NCBI GenBank assembly: GCA_018365995.1
Contig: JAGZIY010000004.1
Coordinates: 109,285-173,284 of the forward strand
Source of the DNA: Butyricicoccus pullicaecorum
GTDB lineage: Bacteria > Bacillota > Clostridia > Oscillospirales > Butyricicoccaceae
DNA: 64,000 bases
Direction of reading: 5' to 3'
This document shows positions 33,129-43,569 of the stretch, in pieces. The notes under the pieces are model-generated. The model searched no databases. It worked only from the letters and a program-made list of their open reading frames with translations, and was not told where the DNA came from. A program made the translations under genes and the position numbers. Position 1 is the first letter of the stretch. Every line of letters starts with the position of its first letter.

Positions 33129-35759
33129 ATGTCGAATGAATTGCCAAAGACCTATGATCCCTCGGCGGTAGAAGATAAGCTGTATCAGTTCTGGAATGAT
33201 TCCGGATTTTTCAATGCTGAGGTAGACGAGAATAAGAAGCCATTTACCATTGTCATACCACCCCCAAATGTTACTGGACAGCTGCACATGGGACACGCAT
33301 TTGACGAGACGCTGCAGGATATCTTGATTCGTACGAAACGTATGCAGGGGTATTCAGCGCTTTGGATGCCGGGCACCGACCATGCAGGCATTGCAACCCA
33401 GATTAAGGTGGAAGAGAACCTTCGCGTCAATGAGGGAAAGACTCGCTATGATTTGGGACGTGAGGAATTTCTGAAGCGTGTGTGGGACTGGAAGCATCAG
33501 TACGGCAGCCGCATCATTTCTCAGCTCAAGAAGCTCGGCTCCTCCTGCGACTGGCGCCGTGAGCGCTTTACGATGGACGAAGGCTGCTCCCGTGCAGTCA
33601 AGGAGGTTTTTGTAAACCTTTATGAAAAGGGTCTGATTTACAAGGGCAACCGAATTATCAACTGGTGCCCGAATTGCACAACTGCCCTTTCTGACGCAGA
33701 GGTTGAGTACGAGACACAGCCCGGCAATCTGTGGCACATCAAGTACCCCATCAAGGGTTCTGACGAATTCCTTGTTGTTGCAACAACACGTCCGGAAACT
33801 TTCATGGGAGATACTGGTGTTGCAGTCAATCCACATGACGAACGTTATCAGCACCTAGTTGGAAAGTCCTGTATCCTGCCAATTATTGGGCGTGAAATCC
33901 CGATTTTTGCCGATGAATATGTAGACATGGAGTTCGGTACTGGTTGTGTGAAAGTCACTCCGTGCCATGACCCCAATGACTTTGAAATGGGGCAGCGGCA
34001 TGATTTGGAGCAGATCCTTGTATTTCATGAGGACGCAACAGTCAACGAAAATGGCGGCAAGTATCACGGGATGGATCGATATGAATGTCGCAAGGCTGTC
34101 CTGCATGATCTCGAAGAAGGCGGTTACCTTTTGAGGACTGAGGCGCATGAGCACAATGTTTGCACCTGTTACCGCTGTGGTACGACCGTTGAGCCTATGA
34201 CCTCCGCACAGTGGTTTGTCAAGATGGCACCACTTGCAAAGCCTGCAATGGACGTTGTAAACGATGGACATGTACGCTTTGTACCTGACCGTTTTTCCAA
34301 GACCTATCTGCGCTGGATGGAAAATGTGCATGACTGGTGCATTTCTCGTCAGCTGTGGTGGGGACATCGGATACCTGCTTACTATTGTGATGACTGTGGC
34401 GAAATGACCGTGTCCAAGGACAACGTGACCGTGTGCCCAAAATGCGGCGGCACACACATACGACAGGAGGAAGATGTACTCGATACATGGTTCTCCTCCG
34501 CACTTTGGCCGTTCTCGACTTTGGGCTGGCCCGAAAAAACCAAGGAGTTGGAGTATTTCTATCCCACCTCTGTACTGGTGACCGGATATGATATTATTTT
34601 CTTCTGGGTCGCACGTATGATTTTCTCCGGTATGGAGCAGATGCAGAAGGAACCATTTAAGACGGTTTATATCCACGGTTTGGTACGTGATGCACAGGGA
34701 CGCAAGATGTCCAAGTCTTTGGGCAATGGCATTGACCCGCTCGAAATCATTGAGCAGTATGGTGCTGATGCACTGCGCTTTACACTGATTACTGGCAACT
34801 CGCCCGGAAATGATATGCGTTTTTCGACCGAGAAGGTGGAGTCCAGCCGTAACTTTGCAAATAAAATCTGGAACGCGTCGCGCTTTATCCAGATGAATCT
34901 AACCATTGACAATGCAGAGCTTCCAGCGGAACTTGCACTGGAAGATAAGTGGATTTTGCACAAGTATAATGAACTTGTAAAGGCTGTTACCGAAAATATT
35001 GATAAGTATGAGTTGGGTATTGCCGTTCAAAAGCTGTATGACTTTATTTGGGACAACTTCTGCGATTGGTATATCGAAATTGTAAAGCCGTGTCTGCAAA
35101 ATCAGGATGATACTGTGGCAAATCAGCGTGCACAAAAGGTGCTTTGCTATGTACTGCGCGGTACCATGCAGCTGCTGCATCCGTTCATGCCATTCATCAC
35201 CGAAACCATCTGGCAGGCATTGCCGCATGAGGGTCCGTCGGTTATGGTATCCAAGTGGCCGGAGTATCAGCAGACATTGTGCTTTGCCGAGGAAGCTGAG
35301 CAGGTTGAAACTATGATGGATACCATTCGTGCCATTCGTGCACGCCGTGCAGAAATGAATGTTCCGCCTTCCAAGAAGGCACAGGTCATTCTGCTCACCA
35401 ATGCGCGCGCTGCTTATGAAGCAGGCAGTCTGTTCTTTGGAAAGCTTGCTTATGCTTCTGAGATCTCCTTTGTCGATGCTGTTCCGGAACATGCAGAATC
35501 CATGGTTTCTGTTGTTACCAAGGGTGCAAATGTCTATATGCCGATGGGTGAACTCATCGATTTTGACAAGGAACGTGCACGCCTCGAAAAAGAAAAGGGT
35601 AAGGTACAAAAGGATTTAGACTTTATCAATAAAAAGCTGAGCAATCCTGGTTTTCTGGCAAAAGCACCAGAATCGGTGGTTGCACAGGAGCGGGAAAAGG
35701 TTGCAAAGCTGGAGGATTTGATGAGCAAGCTTAATGATAGCCTTGCAGCACTGCAATAA
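33129..35759 (+). CDS. valS: Valyl-tRNA synthetase
   Basis: 876 residues, the normal length. Class I signature HMGH in [14 protein letters not shown] (about residues 47-60), an editing (CP1) domain with [17 protein letters not shown], and the KMSKS loop in [14 protein letters not shown]. The anticodon-binding domain and a C-terminal coiled coil (about 810-876) are present. Controlled by the T-box leader upstream, so it should be induced when uncharged tRNA-Val accumulates. Confidence 0.98.
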   Translation: MSNELPKTYDPSAVEDKLYQFWNDSGFFNAEVDENKKPFTIVIPPPNVTGQLHMGHAFDETLQDILIRTKRMQGYSALWMPGTDHAGIATQIKVEENLRVNEGKTRYDLGREEFLKRVWDWKHQYGSRIISQLKKLGSSCDWRRERFTMDEGCSRAVKEVFVNLYEKGLIYKGNRIINWCPNCTTALSDAEVEYETQPGNLWHIKYPIKGSDEFLVVATTRPETFMGDTGVAVNPHDERYQHLVGKSCILPIIGREIPIFADEYVDMEFGTGCVKVTPCHDPNDFEMGQRHDLEQILVFHEDATVNENGGKYHGMDRYECRKAVLHDLEEGGYLLRTEAHEHNVCTCYRCGTTVEPMTSAQWFVKMAPLAKPAMDVVNDGHVRFVPDRFSKTYLRWMENVHDWCISRQLWWGHRIPAYYCDDCGEMTVSKDNVTVCPKCGGTHIRQEEDVLDTWFSSALWPFSTLGWPEKTKELEYFYPTSVLVTGYDIIFFWVARMIFSGMEQMQKEPFKTVYIHGLVRDAQGRKMSKSLGNGIDPLEIIEQYGADALRFTLITGNSPGNDMRFSTEKVESSRNFANKIWNASRFIQMNLTIDNAELPAELALEDKWILHKYNELVKAVTENIDKYELGIAVQKLYDFIWDNFCDWYIEIVKPCLQNQDDTVANQRAQKVLCYVLRGTMQLLHPFMPFITETIWQALPHEGPSVMVSKWPEYQQTLCFAEEAEQVETMMDTIRAIRARRAEMNVPPSKKAQVILLTNARAAYEAGSLFFGKLAYASEISFVDAVPEHAESMVSVVTKGANVYMPMGELIDFDKERARLEKEKGKVQKDLDFINKKLSNPGFLAKAPESVVAQEREKVAKLEDLMSKLNDSLAALQ

Positions 35760-35975
35760 ATATGCTATTTGCAATGTTGGAGGTGGTTGCGCGGCCACCA
35801 CTGACCTATCACATATTTTGGTGTCCCGTTAGCGTAGGGCGGGGAGCAGAACCTGAGGATTTCTTGGGGGGCTCAGATTTCTGCGCGGAGAAAGGGTTGT
35901 GAATGACGACGACCAAAGGTAAGAGAGGGCTCTGAAAGAGTCCTCTCTTGCTGTTCGGAGAGGAAGGGATACAGA
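35760..35975 (+). other. Structured spacer between valS and folC
   Basis: 216 bases able to fold into three hairpins: GGTGG/CCACC (35782-35799), GCAGAA+CTGAG/CTCAG+TTCTGC (35846-35884) and a 12-bp AAGAGAGGGCTC/GAGTCCTCTCTT (35921-35949) directly before the folC ribosome site. None has a T tract. Comparison with known folate, purine, SAM, TPP, FMN and c-di-GMP riboswitch landmarks gave no match. Confidence 0.4.
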
Positions 35976-37238
35976 GTGGAAATGGAGGCAATTACGCGCA
36001 TTCATGCACGCGGACGCTTTTCTGGACAAGCGGGGCTGCATCGCATGCGGGCGCTTTGCGATGCGCTGGGAAATCCACAAGATACATTAAAATTCATTCA
36101 TCTGGCAGGTACCAATGGAAAGGGCAGTACGGCGGCTATGCTGGCATCTGTACTCCAGTGTGCAGGCTATCGTACAGGGCTATATACATCTCCTTATCTA
36201 GTTTCGTTTCGCGAGCGGATTCGGGTGAATGATACAATGATCTCGCCAGAAGCACTGGCGCGTCTGGAAGAGCGTGTCCGGCTGGCGGCAGATGCGCTTG
36301 CCATGCCGCAAGGAGAGCATATTGGGGAGTTCGAATTTGTAACAGCTCTTGCTTTTTTGTATTTTGCAGAGCAAGGCTGTGATATTGTGGTGCTGGAGAC
36401 TGGGCTTGGAGGTTCATACGATGCAACCAATATCATTGCACCGCCGGAAGCCGCGGTGATCACTTCGATTTCATTGGATCACACAGAAGTTCTGGGGGAT
36501 ACTCTAGAGGAAATTGCCCGCACAAAGGCGGGGATCTATAAGGCGGGAAGTCTGCACATTGCAGCAGCTGGACAGAAGATTTATGACGTACTGCGTGAGT
36601 ATGCTCCAGATTTACAGATTGCGGTGCCTGCCACGATGTTAAAAATGGAATTATCTGGTACACGCTTTGTGTGGGAGCATATCGAATATGAAATCTGCTT
36701 GGCAGGTGTGTATCAGATTGAAAATGCGGCTCTCGCCCTGACCACTTTACAAGGACTGAAAGTGCGTGGCTGGAACATTCCGCAGCAGGCGATTGCGGAT
36801 GGGATGCGAAAAGCATATATCGCAGGGCGTATGCAAGTGATTGGAACAACTCCGCATATCATATTAGATGGAGCGCATAATTTGGGAGGGGTTCAGGAAC
36901 TTTGCAAGACTGTAAAGGCATTGCATAAGCAGGGGAAGATTCATGCTGTTCTGGGCATGTGTGCAGACAAAGCAATCGAACAGGTTGTAAAGGCAATTAC
37001 ATTTCCTGTGGAACGGTATTATCTCACGCCGCTGCAAAATGAGCGCTCCCTAAATCCAGAGGTGCTGCAAGCCTATTTACCGCATGACCAGATTGTTCTT
37101 TGCGCGGATTGCAGAGATGCACTGCATAAGGCGATGGCGGCAGCAGATTCTAAGGACTTGATATTGGTATTTGGTTCGTTGTATCTCGTGGGTGAGGTCG
37201 AAAAACTTTTACATGACAGAAAGCTGCAAATTTTTTGA
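35976..37238 (+). CDS. folC: Folylpolyglutamate synthase/dihydrofolate synthase
   Basis: Adds glutamate to dihydropteroate and folates. The 420 residues include the ATP loop GTNGKGSTAAMLASVL, SPYLVSFRERIRVN, ITSISLDHTEVLGDTLEEIA and LDGAHNLGGV, all FolC/Mur-ligase hallmarks. The start is placed at GTG 35976, eight bases after GGAAGG; an ATG six bases later is also possible. The spoIIAA gene begins 64 bases downstream. Confidence 0.95.
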   Translation: MEMEAITRIHARGRFSGQAGLHRMRALCDALGNPQDTLKFIHLAGTNGKGSTAAMLASVLQCAGYRTGLYTSPYLVSFRERIRVNDTMISPEALARLEERVRLAADALAMPQGEHIGEFEFVTALAFLYFAEQGCDIVVLETGLGGSYDATNIIAPPEAAVITSISLDHTEVLGDTLEEIARTKAGIYKAGSLHIAAAGQKIYDVLREYAPDLQIAVPATMLKMELSGTRFVWEHIEYEICLAGVYQIENAALALTTLQGLKVRGWNIPQQAIADGMRKAYIAGRMQVIGTTPHIILDGAHNLGGVQELCKTVKALHKQGKIHAVLGMCADKAIEQVVKAITFPVERYYLTPLQNERSLNPEVLQAYLPHDQIVLCADCRDALHKAMAAADSKDLILVFGSLYLVGEVEKLLHDRKLQIF

Positions 37239-37302
37239 CTGGACTATGGTATGCTATGAGACATAGAACGTGAAAGATGTTGCAGCATGGGAGTGAAAGT
37301 TT

Positions 37303-37638
37303 ATGCAAATCATCCATGAACGGGAAGGGACAAGCCTTGTGGTATATTTGACCGATGAGCTTGACCAACACAGCGCACGTAAGGTGATAGAAGCACTCGA
37401 CCGGCTGGCAGTGCTGTACGGGGAGGAATCGATTGTATTAGATCTCGGACGCCTGACCTTTATGGATAGCTCTGGACTGGCGGTGGCAATCAATCTGCAT
37501 CGCACACTGGAGGAAACCGGCCGCCATTTGACCATTCGAAATACACCGCCGCAGGCGATGCGGGTGTTTCGTGCGGCACATCTGGAAAAACGGATTACAT
37601 TTGAGCAGGCAGAGGAGAAGGCATCATGCAAACACTGA
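37303..37638 (+). CDS. spoIIAA: Anti-sigma F factor antagonist SpoIIAA
   Basis: 111-residue STAS-domain protein. It frees sigma F by binding SpoIIAB when unphosphorylated. The phosphorylated serine is Ser57 in FMDSSGLAV, corresponding to Ser58 of B. subtilis. Short start region with GGGAG upstream. It overlaps spoIIAB by 13 bases, typical of the spoIIA operon. No sigma-H consensus was recognised in the 64-base gap upstream. Confidence 0.95.
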   Translation: MQIIHEREGTSLVVYLTDELDQHSARKVIEALDRLAVLYGEESIVLDLGRLTFMDSSGLAVAINLHRTLEETGRHLTIRNTPPQAMRVFRAAHLEKRITFEQAEEKASCKH

Positions 37639-38069
37639 ACCGAATGACGCTTCGGTTTGACAGCCGATCGGTGAACGAAGCGTTTGCGCGTATGACGGTT
37701 GCCGCATTTATTGCACAGCTTGACCCGACACTGGAGGAGTTAAACGATATCAAGACTGTGGTGAGCGAGGCGGTGACCAACGCGATTGTACATGGATATC
37801 GGGACAAGGTTGGGCAAATCGTGGTGAGTGCCCGTCTGCTCGAAGGTGGATTTGCAGAAATCAAGGTCAAAGACCATGGCTGTGGAATTCCCGACATTGA
37901 ACAGGCGAGACAGCCGCTTTTTACAACGGGAGATGCGGAGCGTTCGGGAATGGGATTTACCATTATGGAAAGCTTTTCGGACAAGCTGCGGGTACGATCT
38001 GCGGTCGGACGGGGAACGACGGTTACAATGCTGCGTCAGATCATGGGACGCGGTGGAGAGCCTGTTTGA
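37626..38069 (+). CDS. spoIIAB: Anti-sigma F factor SpoIIAB
   Basis: 147-residue GHKL kinase that binds sigma F and phosphorylates SpoIIAA. N-box ELNDIKTVVSEAVTNAIVHG, G1 KDHGCGIPD and G2 ERSGMGFTIMESF are intact. Overlaps both neighbours (13 bases with spoIIAA, one base with sigF), so the three proteins are probably made in fixed ratio. Confidence 0.96.
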   Translation: MQTLNRMTLRFDSRSVNEAFARMTVAAFIAQLDPTLEELNDIKTVVSEAVTNAIVHGYRDKVGQIVVSARLLEGGFAEIKVKDHGCGIPDIEQARQPLFTTGDAERSGMGFTIMESFSDKLRVRSAVGRGTTVTMLRQIMGRGGEPV

Positions 38070-38740
38070 TGGAGCAGCAGGAAGCAGAGCTGCTTTGCCA
38101 GCATCAGGGATTGATTTGGAGCATTGTTCGAAGATATCGCGGACACGGTGTAGAGGAGGAAGATTTATATCAGCTTGCCTGCATTGGACTGATTAAGGCA
38201 GTGCGTGGCTATGACCCTGCTTACGGTACACAGTTTTCTACATATGCCGTTCCCAAAATTGCCGGAGAGATTCGCCGCTTTTTGCGCGACGATGGTGCAG
38301 TCAAGGTGGGACGTGTGATTCAGGAGCGTGCCTATCACTTGCAGCGCTTACAAGAAAGCATGGAATCCGAATTGGGACGTCCTGTGACCATTTCCGAACT
38401 TGCTGAGCGCGCTGGATTGTCCATAGAAGAAGCGGCAGCAGCAGTGCAGTCGGGTGCACCGGTGCAATCCCTAGAAGCGCCTGCCGGAGAACAGGATATG
38501 TGTCTCATGGATTGCCTGTCGGGGAACAGCGGCATCGAGGAAGAAGTGACTACAAAGCTGTCCCTCAAGCAAGCGGTTGCTAAGCTGCCAGAGCGTCTTG
38601 CACAGGTGATTTCGATGCGATATCTGCATGAGATGACCCAGCAGCAAACGGCGCGTGTTTTGGGGGTCTCACAGGTGCAAATTTCGAGATTGGAGCGTCA
38701 AGCAGTCTTATGCTTGCGGAAAGAACTTACAGACGATTAA
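38069..38740 (+). CDS. sigF: RNA polymerase sigma factor, forespore-specific Sigma F
   Basis: 223 residues. Region 2 (EEEDLYQLACIGLIKAVRGYDP, GTQFSTYAVPKIAGEIRRFL) is the sporulation-sigma pattern, region 3 has RPVTISELAERAGLS, and region 4 has LPERLAQVISMRYLHEMT followed by RVLGVSQVQISRLE as helix-turn-helix. Operon position after spoIIAA-spoIIAB assigns it as sigma F, the first forespore factor. ATG overlaps the spoIIAB TGA. Confidence 0.96.
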   Translation: MEQQEAELLCQHQGLIWSIVRRYRGHGVEEEDLYQLACIGLIKAVRGYDPAYGTQFSTYAVPKIAGEIRRFLRDDGAVKVGRVIQERAYHLQRLQESMESELGRPVTISELAERAGLSIEEAAAAVQSGAPVQSLEAPAGEQDMCLMDCLSGNSGIEEEVTTKLSLKQAVAKLPERLAQVISMRYLHEMTQQQTARVLGVSQVQISRLERQAVLCLRKELTDD

Positions 38741-38766
38741 GGGTATCCAGCTGGATACCCTTTTGT
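38739..38766 (+). terminator. Rho-independent terminator after sigF
   Basis: GGGTATCC/GGATACCC stem (a near-perfect palindrome extended by AA/TT) with an AGCT loop and TTTT. Confidence 0.85.
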
Positions 38767-38856
38767 TGTAGTTGAAATGCGCTGAAAAGATGAGATTGTG
38801 AAAGCCAATCTGTTTGGGAAAACGCGATGGAAAAGCAGAGATGTGAGAAATCGCTC

Positions 38857-38885
38857 TTAAAAAATGACAGAAAATGTGATATAAT
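38857..38885 (+). promoter_or_regulatory. Promoter of pcrA
   Basis: TTAAAA (38857-38862), 17-base spacer, perfect TATAAT (38880-38885). A short imperfect hairpin (AATCATGA/TCGTGATT, about 38899-38918) lies in the leader. Confidence 0.55.
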
Positions 38886-38944
38886 CCTATATACACGGAA
38901 TCATGAAGGCTCGTGATTTAGTTTGTGTGAGAGAGGATACCACA

Positions 38945-41317
38945 ATGGAACCTACGAAATTCGATATACAGTTTGCGGCGATTCGGCGGAGTGTTATAGA
39001 GCAGGTTTTTTCCCGCCTGAACGACCGACAGAAAGAGGCAGTTTTCTGTACGGAAGGACCACTTCTTGTGCTGGCAGGCGCAGGAAGCGGCAAGACCAGT
39101 GTGCTCATTCATCGTATCATCAATATCCTGCGCTTTGGGCATGGATATGACAGTCCGTATGCCACGCCGAATGCGGGAATGGAGGATTTGGCATTTTTGG
39201 CAGATTACCTGTCAGACCCTGTACCCGAACATCGGGAACGCGCGATGCGGCTGTGTGCAGTAGACCCTGTGAAACCGTGGCAGATTGTTGCCATTACCTT
39301 TACCAATAAAGCGGCACAGGAATTGAAAGACCGCCTGACCAGCGCGATTGGGCAAGCAGACGCGTCAGCGATTTGGGCACACACCTTTCATACCTGCTGT
39401 CTGCGTATCTTGCGCCGTGATATCGAGCGTCTTGGGTATAGCCGTACCTTCACCATCTATGATGAAGATGATAAAAAGCGTGTCATTACAGATTTGATCC
39501 GCAGACTTGGACTGGATGATAAGGTGTTTGAGCCACGTAAGGTGATGCAGGAAATCAGCCGTGCAAAGGATAACCTGATTACGCCGCGCACCTTTGAGGT
39601 AGAGCGGCGCGGAGAATATTACATGGGACGGATCGCGGAACTGTATGCGCTGTATGAAAAGGAAATGCGGGCAAACAATGCGCTGGATTTTGATGATATT
39701 ATTCTAAAGACCATTCAGCTTTTGCGAGAACATTCAGATATCTTGGAGCACTATCAGCAGAAGTTTCGTTATGTTTTGGTAGATGAATATCAGGATACCA
39801 ACCATGCACAGTATGTGCTGACTGCACTGCTTGCAGGCGGATACCAAAATATCTGCGTGGTTGGTGATGATGACCAGTCTATTTATAAGTTTCGAGGGGC
39901 AACGCTCCGTAATATCCTAGAGTTTGAGCAGCAGTATCAAAATACACGGGTCATTCGTCTGGAACAGAATTATCGCTCGACAGATACCATTTTGAATGCC
40001 GCAAATGAGATCATTCGCAACAACCAGAATCGAAAGGGAAAGGAACTTTGGACAGAACAGAGAGGCGGCTGTAAAATTAAGCTCCATCGCTCGGATACAC
40101 AGGAGAATGAGGCAGAATATATTGTGCGTCATGTGTTGGAGGGGGTAGAGCGTGGAAGAAAATGGGGGGATTTTGCCGTCCTGTACCGCAATAATGTATT
40201 GTCCAATGCGGTTGAATCTGCCTTCCGCAGACATTCTATTCCATACCAAATCTATAAGGGACGTGATTTTTTCAGCCGTGCAGAAATTCGGGATATGTTT
40301 GCGTACTTATGGGTAATTGAGAATCCAAGCGATACCTTGCGGCTCAAACGCATTATCAATGTACCGGCGCGCAAAATCGGCACACGCTCGGTTGCGCTTG
40401 CAGAGCAGCTTGCAGAACAGCGGGGCATCTCGTTATTTTCTGTGGTGCAGCATGCGGACGAATACAGCGAGCTCGGACGCGGTGCCAATGCTATGAAGCA
40501 ATTTGCCCAGATGATTGCGACGCTGCGCAGATTGCTGCAAGAGGTTTCTCTGTCTGAGTTTTATGAAGCCATGCTGGATATGACCGGTTATCAGGAGGCA
40601 CTCGAAAACAAGAACGATGCAGAATCCCGTTCCAGATTGGAAAATATTATGGAGTTAAAGTCCAACATTGTTTCCTATGAAGAAACGAGTGAGGAGCCGA
40701 CCCTGTCCGGATTTTTGGAGGAAATGGCACTCTATACCGATGCAGACAAACAGGAGGACACGGAGGATACCGTGCTGCTCATGACTATGCATGCCGCCAA
40801 AGGGCTGGAATTTCCGGTTGTCTTTTTGTGCGGAATGGAGGACGGATTGTTTCCGAGTTTTCGCGTGGAGGATAATGAGGAGGATATCGAGGAGGAACGC
40901 CGACTTTGCTACGTGGCGGTTACACGTGCAAAGGAACAGCTGTATTTGACCTGCGCCGAGCGGCGGCTCATGTATGGTCAGACACGCTATGCACATCCTT
41001 CCAGATTTTTACAGGAAATCCCAGAGACGTTATTGGACTCTAATTTGTCACGTGGTCAGCAGACTGGAGAAATGAGAGTATCATCATGTGCAACCATAAA
41101 TCCAAGCTATCGTGCGCCGTCTGCGCTCTGTACATCTGCGGCTTCGGCTGAACAGTTTGCTGTGGGGGATCGTGTGGTGCATAAGGCATTTGGAGAGGGA
41201 CTGATTACCGAAGCAAAGCCGATGGGCGGTGATCAGCTGCTTGAAATTGCGTTTACAGAAAAGGGAACCAAGCGTTTGATGGCAAAATCTGCCGCACAGT
41301 TTATGAGAAAACGATGA
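38945..41317 (+). CDS. pcrA: ATP-dependent DNA helicase PcrA/UvrD
   Basis: 790-residue superfamily 1A 3'-5' helicase for repair and replication restart. N-terminal LNDRQKEAVFCTEGPLLVLAGAG, Walker A AGAGSGKT, VAITFTNKAA, YVLVDEYQDTN (Walker B), VVGDDDQSIYKFRGA, LEQNYRSTD, LLMTMHAAKGLEFPVVFL and CYVAVTRAKEQLYL cover all helicase motifs. A C-terminal segment GDRVVHKAFGEGLI is the PcrA-type RNA-polymerase-interacting domain. The ATG behind GAGAGG is preferred over an upstream in-frame start at 38903. Confidence 0.97.
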   Translation: MEPTKFDIQFAAIRRSVIEQVFSRLNDRQKEAVFCTEGPLLVLAGAGSGKTSVLIHRIINILRFGHGYDSPYATPNAGMEDLAFLADYLSDPVPEHRERAMRLCAVDPVKPWQIVAITFTNKAAQELKDRLTSAIGQADASAIWAHTFHTCCLRILRRDIERLGYSRTFTIYDEDDKKRVITDLIRRLGLDDKVFEPRKVMQEISRAKDNLITPRTFEVERRGEYYMGRIAELYALYEKEMRANNALDFDDIILKTIQLLREHSDILEHYQQKFRYVLVDEYQDTNHAQYVLTALLAGGYQNICVVGDDDQSIYKFRGATLRNILEFEQQYQNTRVIRLEQNYRSTDTILNAANEIIRNNQNRKGKELWTEQRGGCKIKLHRSDTQENEAEYIVRHVLEGVERGRKWGDFAVLYRNNVLSNAVESAFRRHSIPYQIYKGRDFFSRAEIRDMFAYLWVIENPSDTLRLKRIINVPARKIGTRSVALAEQLAEQRGISLFSVVQHADEYSELGRGANAMKQFAQMIATLRRLLQEVSLSEFYEAMLDMTGYQEALENKNDAESRSRLENIMELKSNIVSYEETSEEPTLSGFLEEMALYTDADKQEDTEDTVLLMTMHAAKGLEFPVVFLCGMEDGLFPSFRVEDNEEDIEEERRLCYVAVTRAKEQLYLTCAERRLMYGQTRYAHPSRFLQEIPETLLDSNLSRGQQTGEMRVSSCATINPSYRAPSALCTSAASAEQFAVGDRVVHKAFGEGLITEAKPMGGDQLLEIAFTEKGTKRLMAKSAAQFMRKR

Positions 41318-41321
41318 AAAG

Positions 41322-41359
41322 ATACTGCCCAGATACAGTGTTCTGCATCTGGGCAGTAT
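41322..41359 (+). terminator. Hairpin after pcrA
   Basis: Perfect 13-bp stem ATACTGCCCAGAT/ATCTGGGCAGTAT with a 12-base loop; only TGCTT follows, so termination would be weak. Confidence 0.55.
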
Positions 41360-41431
41360 TGCTTGGATCGCAGCCCTGTGTGTTCATGTACATGATACCG
41401 CTTTGTTTGCGAATAAAATTACAAGATTTGG

Positions 41432-41460
41432 TTGCGTGCAGCAGGGTTTCGTACTATAAT
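41432..41460 (+). promoter_or_regulatory. Promoter of lepB and following genes
   Basis: TTGCGT (41432-41437), 17-base spacer, perfect TATAAT (41455-41460), 39 bases before the lepB start. Confidence 0.65.
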
Positions 41461-41498
41461 AAAGGCGTATGTCAATCCATTTGAAGGAGGAACACAGA

Positions 41499-42065
41499 AT
41501 GAATCAGGAAACTACACCAGAACGCAATGAGGAGCAGCAGGGGCGCTTTTCCTCCAGCCTATTCGACTGGAGCGAATCCATCATGTTCTCTCTGATTCTG
41601 GTCGTTGTGATATTTACCTTTTTGTTCCGCATGATTGCAGTTGATGGACATTCCATGGAGCCAACCTTGTTAGACCATGACATGATGATTGTGAGCAATT
41701 TGGGATATACCCCAGACCGCGGTGACGTTGTGGTTGTAAACAAGGAGACCTCCAAGTATGGACCGCTGGTTAAGCGTATCATTGCGGTTGGCGGTGACAC
41801 TGTGGATATCAATTTTGCAACCGGCGATGTTATGGTGAACGGTGAGATTTTAGACGAGCCCTATATCAATGAGCCAACCTATACAGCAGAAGGCACTGCC
41901 TTTCCGCTGACCGTGCCGGAGGGACAGCTGTTTTTGATGGGGGACAATCGCAACCGCTCAAGTGACAGCCGAGACCCGCAGATTGGTCTGGTAGATGAAC
42001 GGTATGTTATTGGGCATGTGCTGGGGGTTGTGTTCCCATTTCACTCATTTGGAGGAATTCAGTAA
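41499..42065 (+). CDS. lepB: Type I signal peptidase
   Basis: 188 residues: a short cytoplasmic N-terminus, one membrane helix (about 29-48), then the catalytic domain outside. The serine is in DGHSMEPTL, the lysine in LVKRIIAVGGDTV, and the MGDNRNRSSDSRDPQIG box is intact. Cleaves signal peptides of exported proteins. AAGGAGG precedes the ATG; an upstream in-frame start at 41469 lies too close to the promoter. rbgA starts immediately after the stop codon. Confidence 0.95.
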   Translation: MNQETTPERNEEQQGRFSSSLFDWSESIMFSLILVVVIFTFLFRMIAVDGHSMEPTLLDHDMMIVSNLGYTPDRGDVVVVNKETSKYGPLVKRIIAVGGDTVDINFATGDVMVNGEILDEPYINEPTYTAEGTAFPLTVPEGQLFLMGDNRNRSSDSRDPQIGLVDERYVIGHVLGVVFPFHSFGGIQ

Positions 42066-42947
42066 ATGAATATACAGTGGTATCCGGGTCACATGGCGAA
42101 AACGCGGCGGCAGATGCTGGAAAACCTGAAAAATATTGACTTGGTCTGTGAACTGGTAGATGCGCGGATCCCGCAGGTCAGCCGCAATCCAGATATGGAC
42201 GAAATCGCTGGAGATAAGCCGCGCATGATTATCCTCAACCGTACAGATCTTGCAGATGCGGAGGAAACCAGACGCTGGGCAGCATGGTACCGGTCGCAGG
42301 GGTATTCGGTGCTTGAGACAGATAGTCAGCACGGAACGGGAACTGCGCGGTTTGGCGCGGCAGCCCGCGAACGGCTCGCAGATAAAATCTCGGCTTGGAA
42401 TGAAAAAGGGCAGACCGGACGTGCAGTTCGTGTGATGGTCGTAGGTATCCCGAATGTCGGAAAATCTACATTCATCAATCGTATTTTGGGGCGTAAGTCT
42501 GCAAAGGCGGCAGATAAGCCGGGGGTGACGCGCGGCGCACAGTGGTTCCGTGTACAGGGCGGTATCGATCTTTTGGATACGCCCGGAATCCTCTGGCCTA
42601 AGTTTGATGACGAGCGGGTGGGCATTTTGCTCGCAGTCACAGGCGCGGTCAAGGACGATATCCTAGACACGGAGACCCTCGCCTGCAAGCTGTTTGAGCT
42701 TTTGGCAGTGCGTGCACCGCAGGCAATCATCGACCGTTATAAGCTGACCATTCCGGAGACATCGGATTTTCTGGGCTATGAGCTGTTACAGCAGGCGGGC
42801 AGAAAACGCGGCTTTTTGGTTTCCGGCGGAGAAATCGATACCGAACGTATGGCACGTATCCTGTTAGATGAATTTCGTGGCGGCGTGCTGGGACGAATCA
42901 CCTTGGAAACACCGGAGGTGTATGAAAACCGTGAAAACGATAAATAA
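42066..42947 (+). CDS. rbgA: Ribosome biogenesis GTPase RbgA/YlqF
   Basis: 293-residue circularly permuted GTPase for late 50S assembly. [14 protein letters not shown] at the N-terminus is diagnostic. G4 (ILNRTDLAD) comes before G1 ([14 protein letters not shown]) and G3 (DTPGILWPK), the permuted order. The C-terminal helical domain is present. No gap from lepB; overlaps rnhB by 26 bases. Confidence 0.96.
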   Translation: MNIQWYPGHMAKTRRQMLENLKNIDLVCELVDARIPQVSRNPDMDEIAGDKPRMIILNRTDLADAEETRRWAAWYRSQGYSVLETDSQHGTGTARFGAAARERLADKISAWNEKGQTGRAVRVMVVGIPNVGKSTFINRILGRKSAKAADKPGVTRGAQWFRVQGGIDLLDTPGILWPKFDDERVGILLAVTGAVKDDILDTETLACKLFELLAVRAPQAIIDRYKLTIPETSDFLGYELLQQAGRKRGFLVSGGEIDTERMARILLDEFRGGVLGRITLETPEVYENRENDK

Positions 42948-43569
42948 GGGTGTGGATTTTACACTTGAGCAGTCAGCGTATGACAATGGCTTTACTGCTG
43001 TGTGCGGAATCGATGAAGCCGGCCGCGGTCCGCTCGCTGGCCCGGTGGTTGCAGCGGCGGTGATTTTGCCGATGGGTTGTGAAATCGAGGGGCTTAATGA
43101 CTCCAAAAAGCTGACCGAAAAAAAACGGGAAGCATTGTTTGATATCATTTGTGAAAAGGCAGTCAGTTTTTCGGTGGCATCGGTAGATCATACGATGATT
43201 GATGAAATCAATATTTTGCAGGCAACCTATCAGGCGATGCGGCAAGCTGTGGCAGGGCTTTCGGTTCCCGCGGATTATGCGTATGTAGATGGAAACCGTG
43301 ACCCGAGACTTTCCGTGGAGACTGCCTGCGTTGTGGGTGGAGATGCCAAAAGTATGTCCATTGCGGCGGCTTCTGTGCTTGCTAAGGTTACACGAGACCG
43401 CTATATGACCGAGATGGATGCCCAGTATCCGCAATATGGCTTTGCAAAGCATAAAGGATACGGAACCAAGGCGCATACCAAAGCAATTTTAGAGTATGGT
43501 GCAAGCCCCATTCACCGAAAGACTTTTTTGAAAAAACTGTATGCTGCTCACCCGGAGGCACAGCCATAA
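42922..43569 (+). CDS. rnhB: Ribonuclease HII
   Basis: 215 residues. [21 protein letters not shown] holds the catalytic Asp-Glu, YVDGNRDP another Asp, and [15 protein letters not shown] the fourth carboxylate region. Removes ribonucleotides and RNA primers from DNA. Start ATG behind GGAGGTG, inside the end of rbgA; its stop overlaps the yraN start. Confidence 0.96.
   Translation: MKTVKTINKGVDFTLEQSAYDNGFTAVCGIDEAGRGPLAGPVVAAAVILPMGCEIEGLNDSKKLTEKKREALFDIICEKAVSFSVASVDHTMIDEINILQATYQAMRQAVAGLSVPADYAYVDGNRDPRLSVETACVVGGDAKSMSIAAASVLAKVTRDRYMTEMDAQYPQYGFAKHKGYGTKAHTKAILEYGASPIHRKTFLKKLYAAHPEAQP

Noticed and set aside
35760..35975. Tetrahydrofolate riboswitch before folC
   Set aside because: The consensus core of that class could not be found; only unclassified hairpins are visible.
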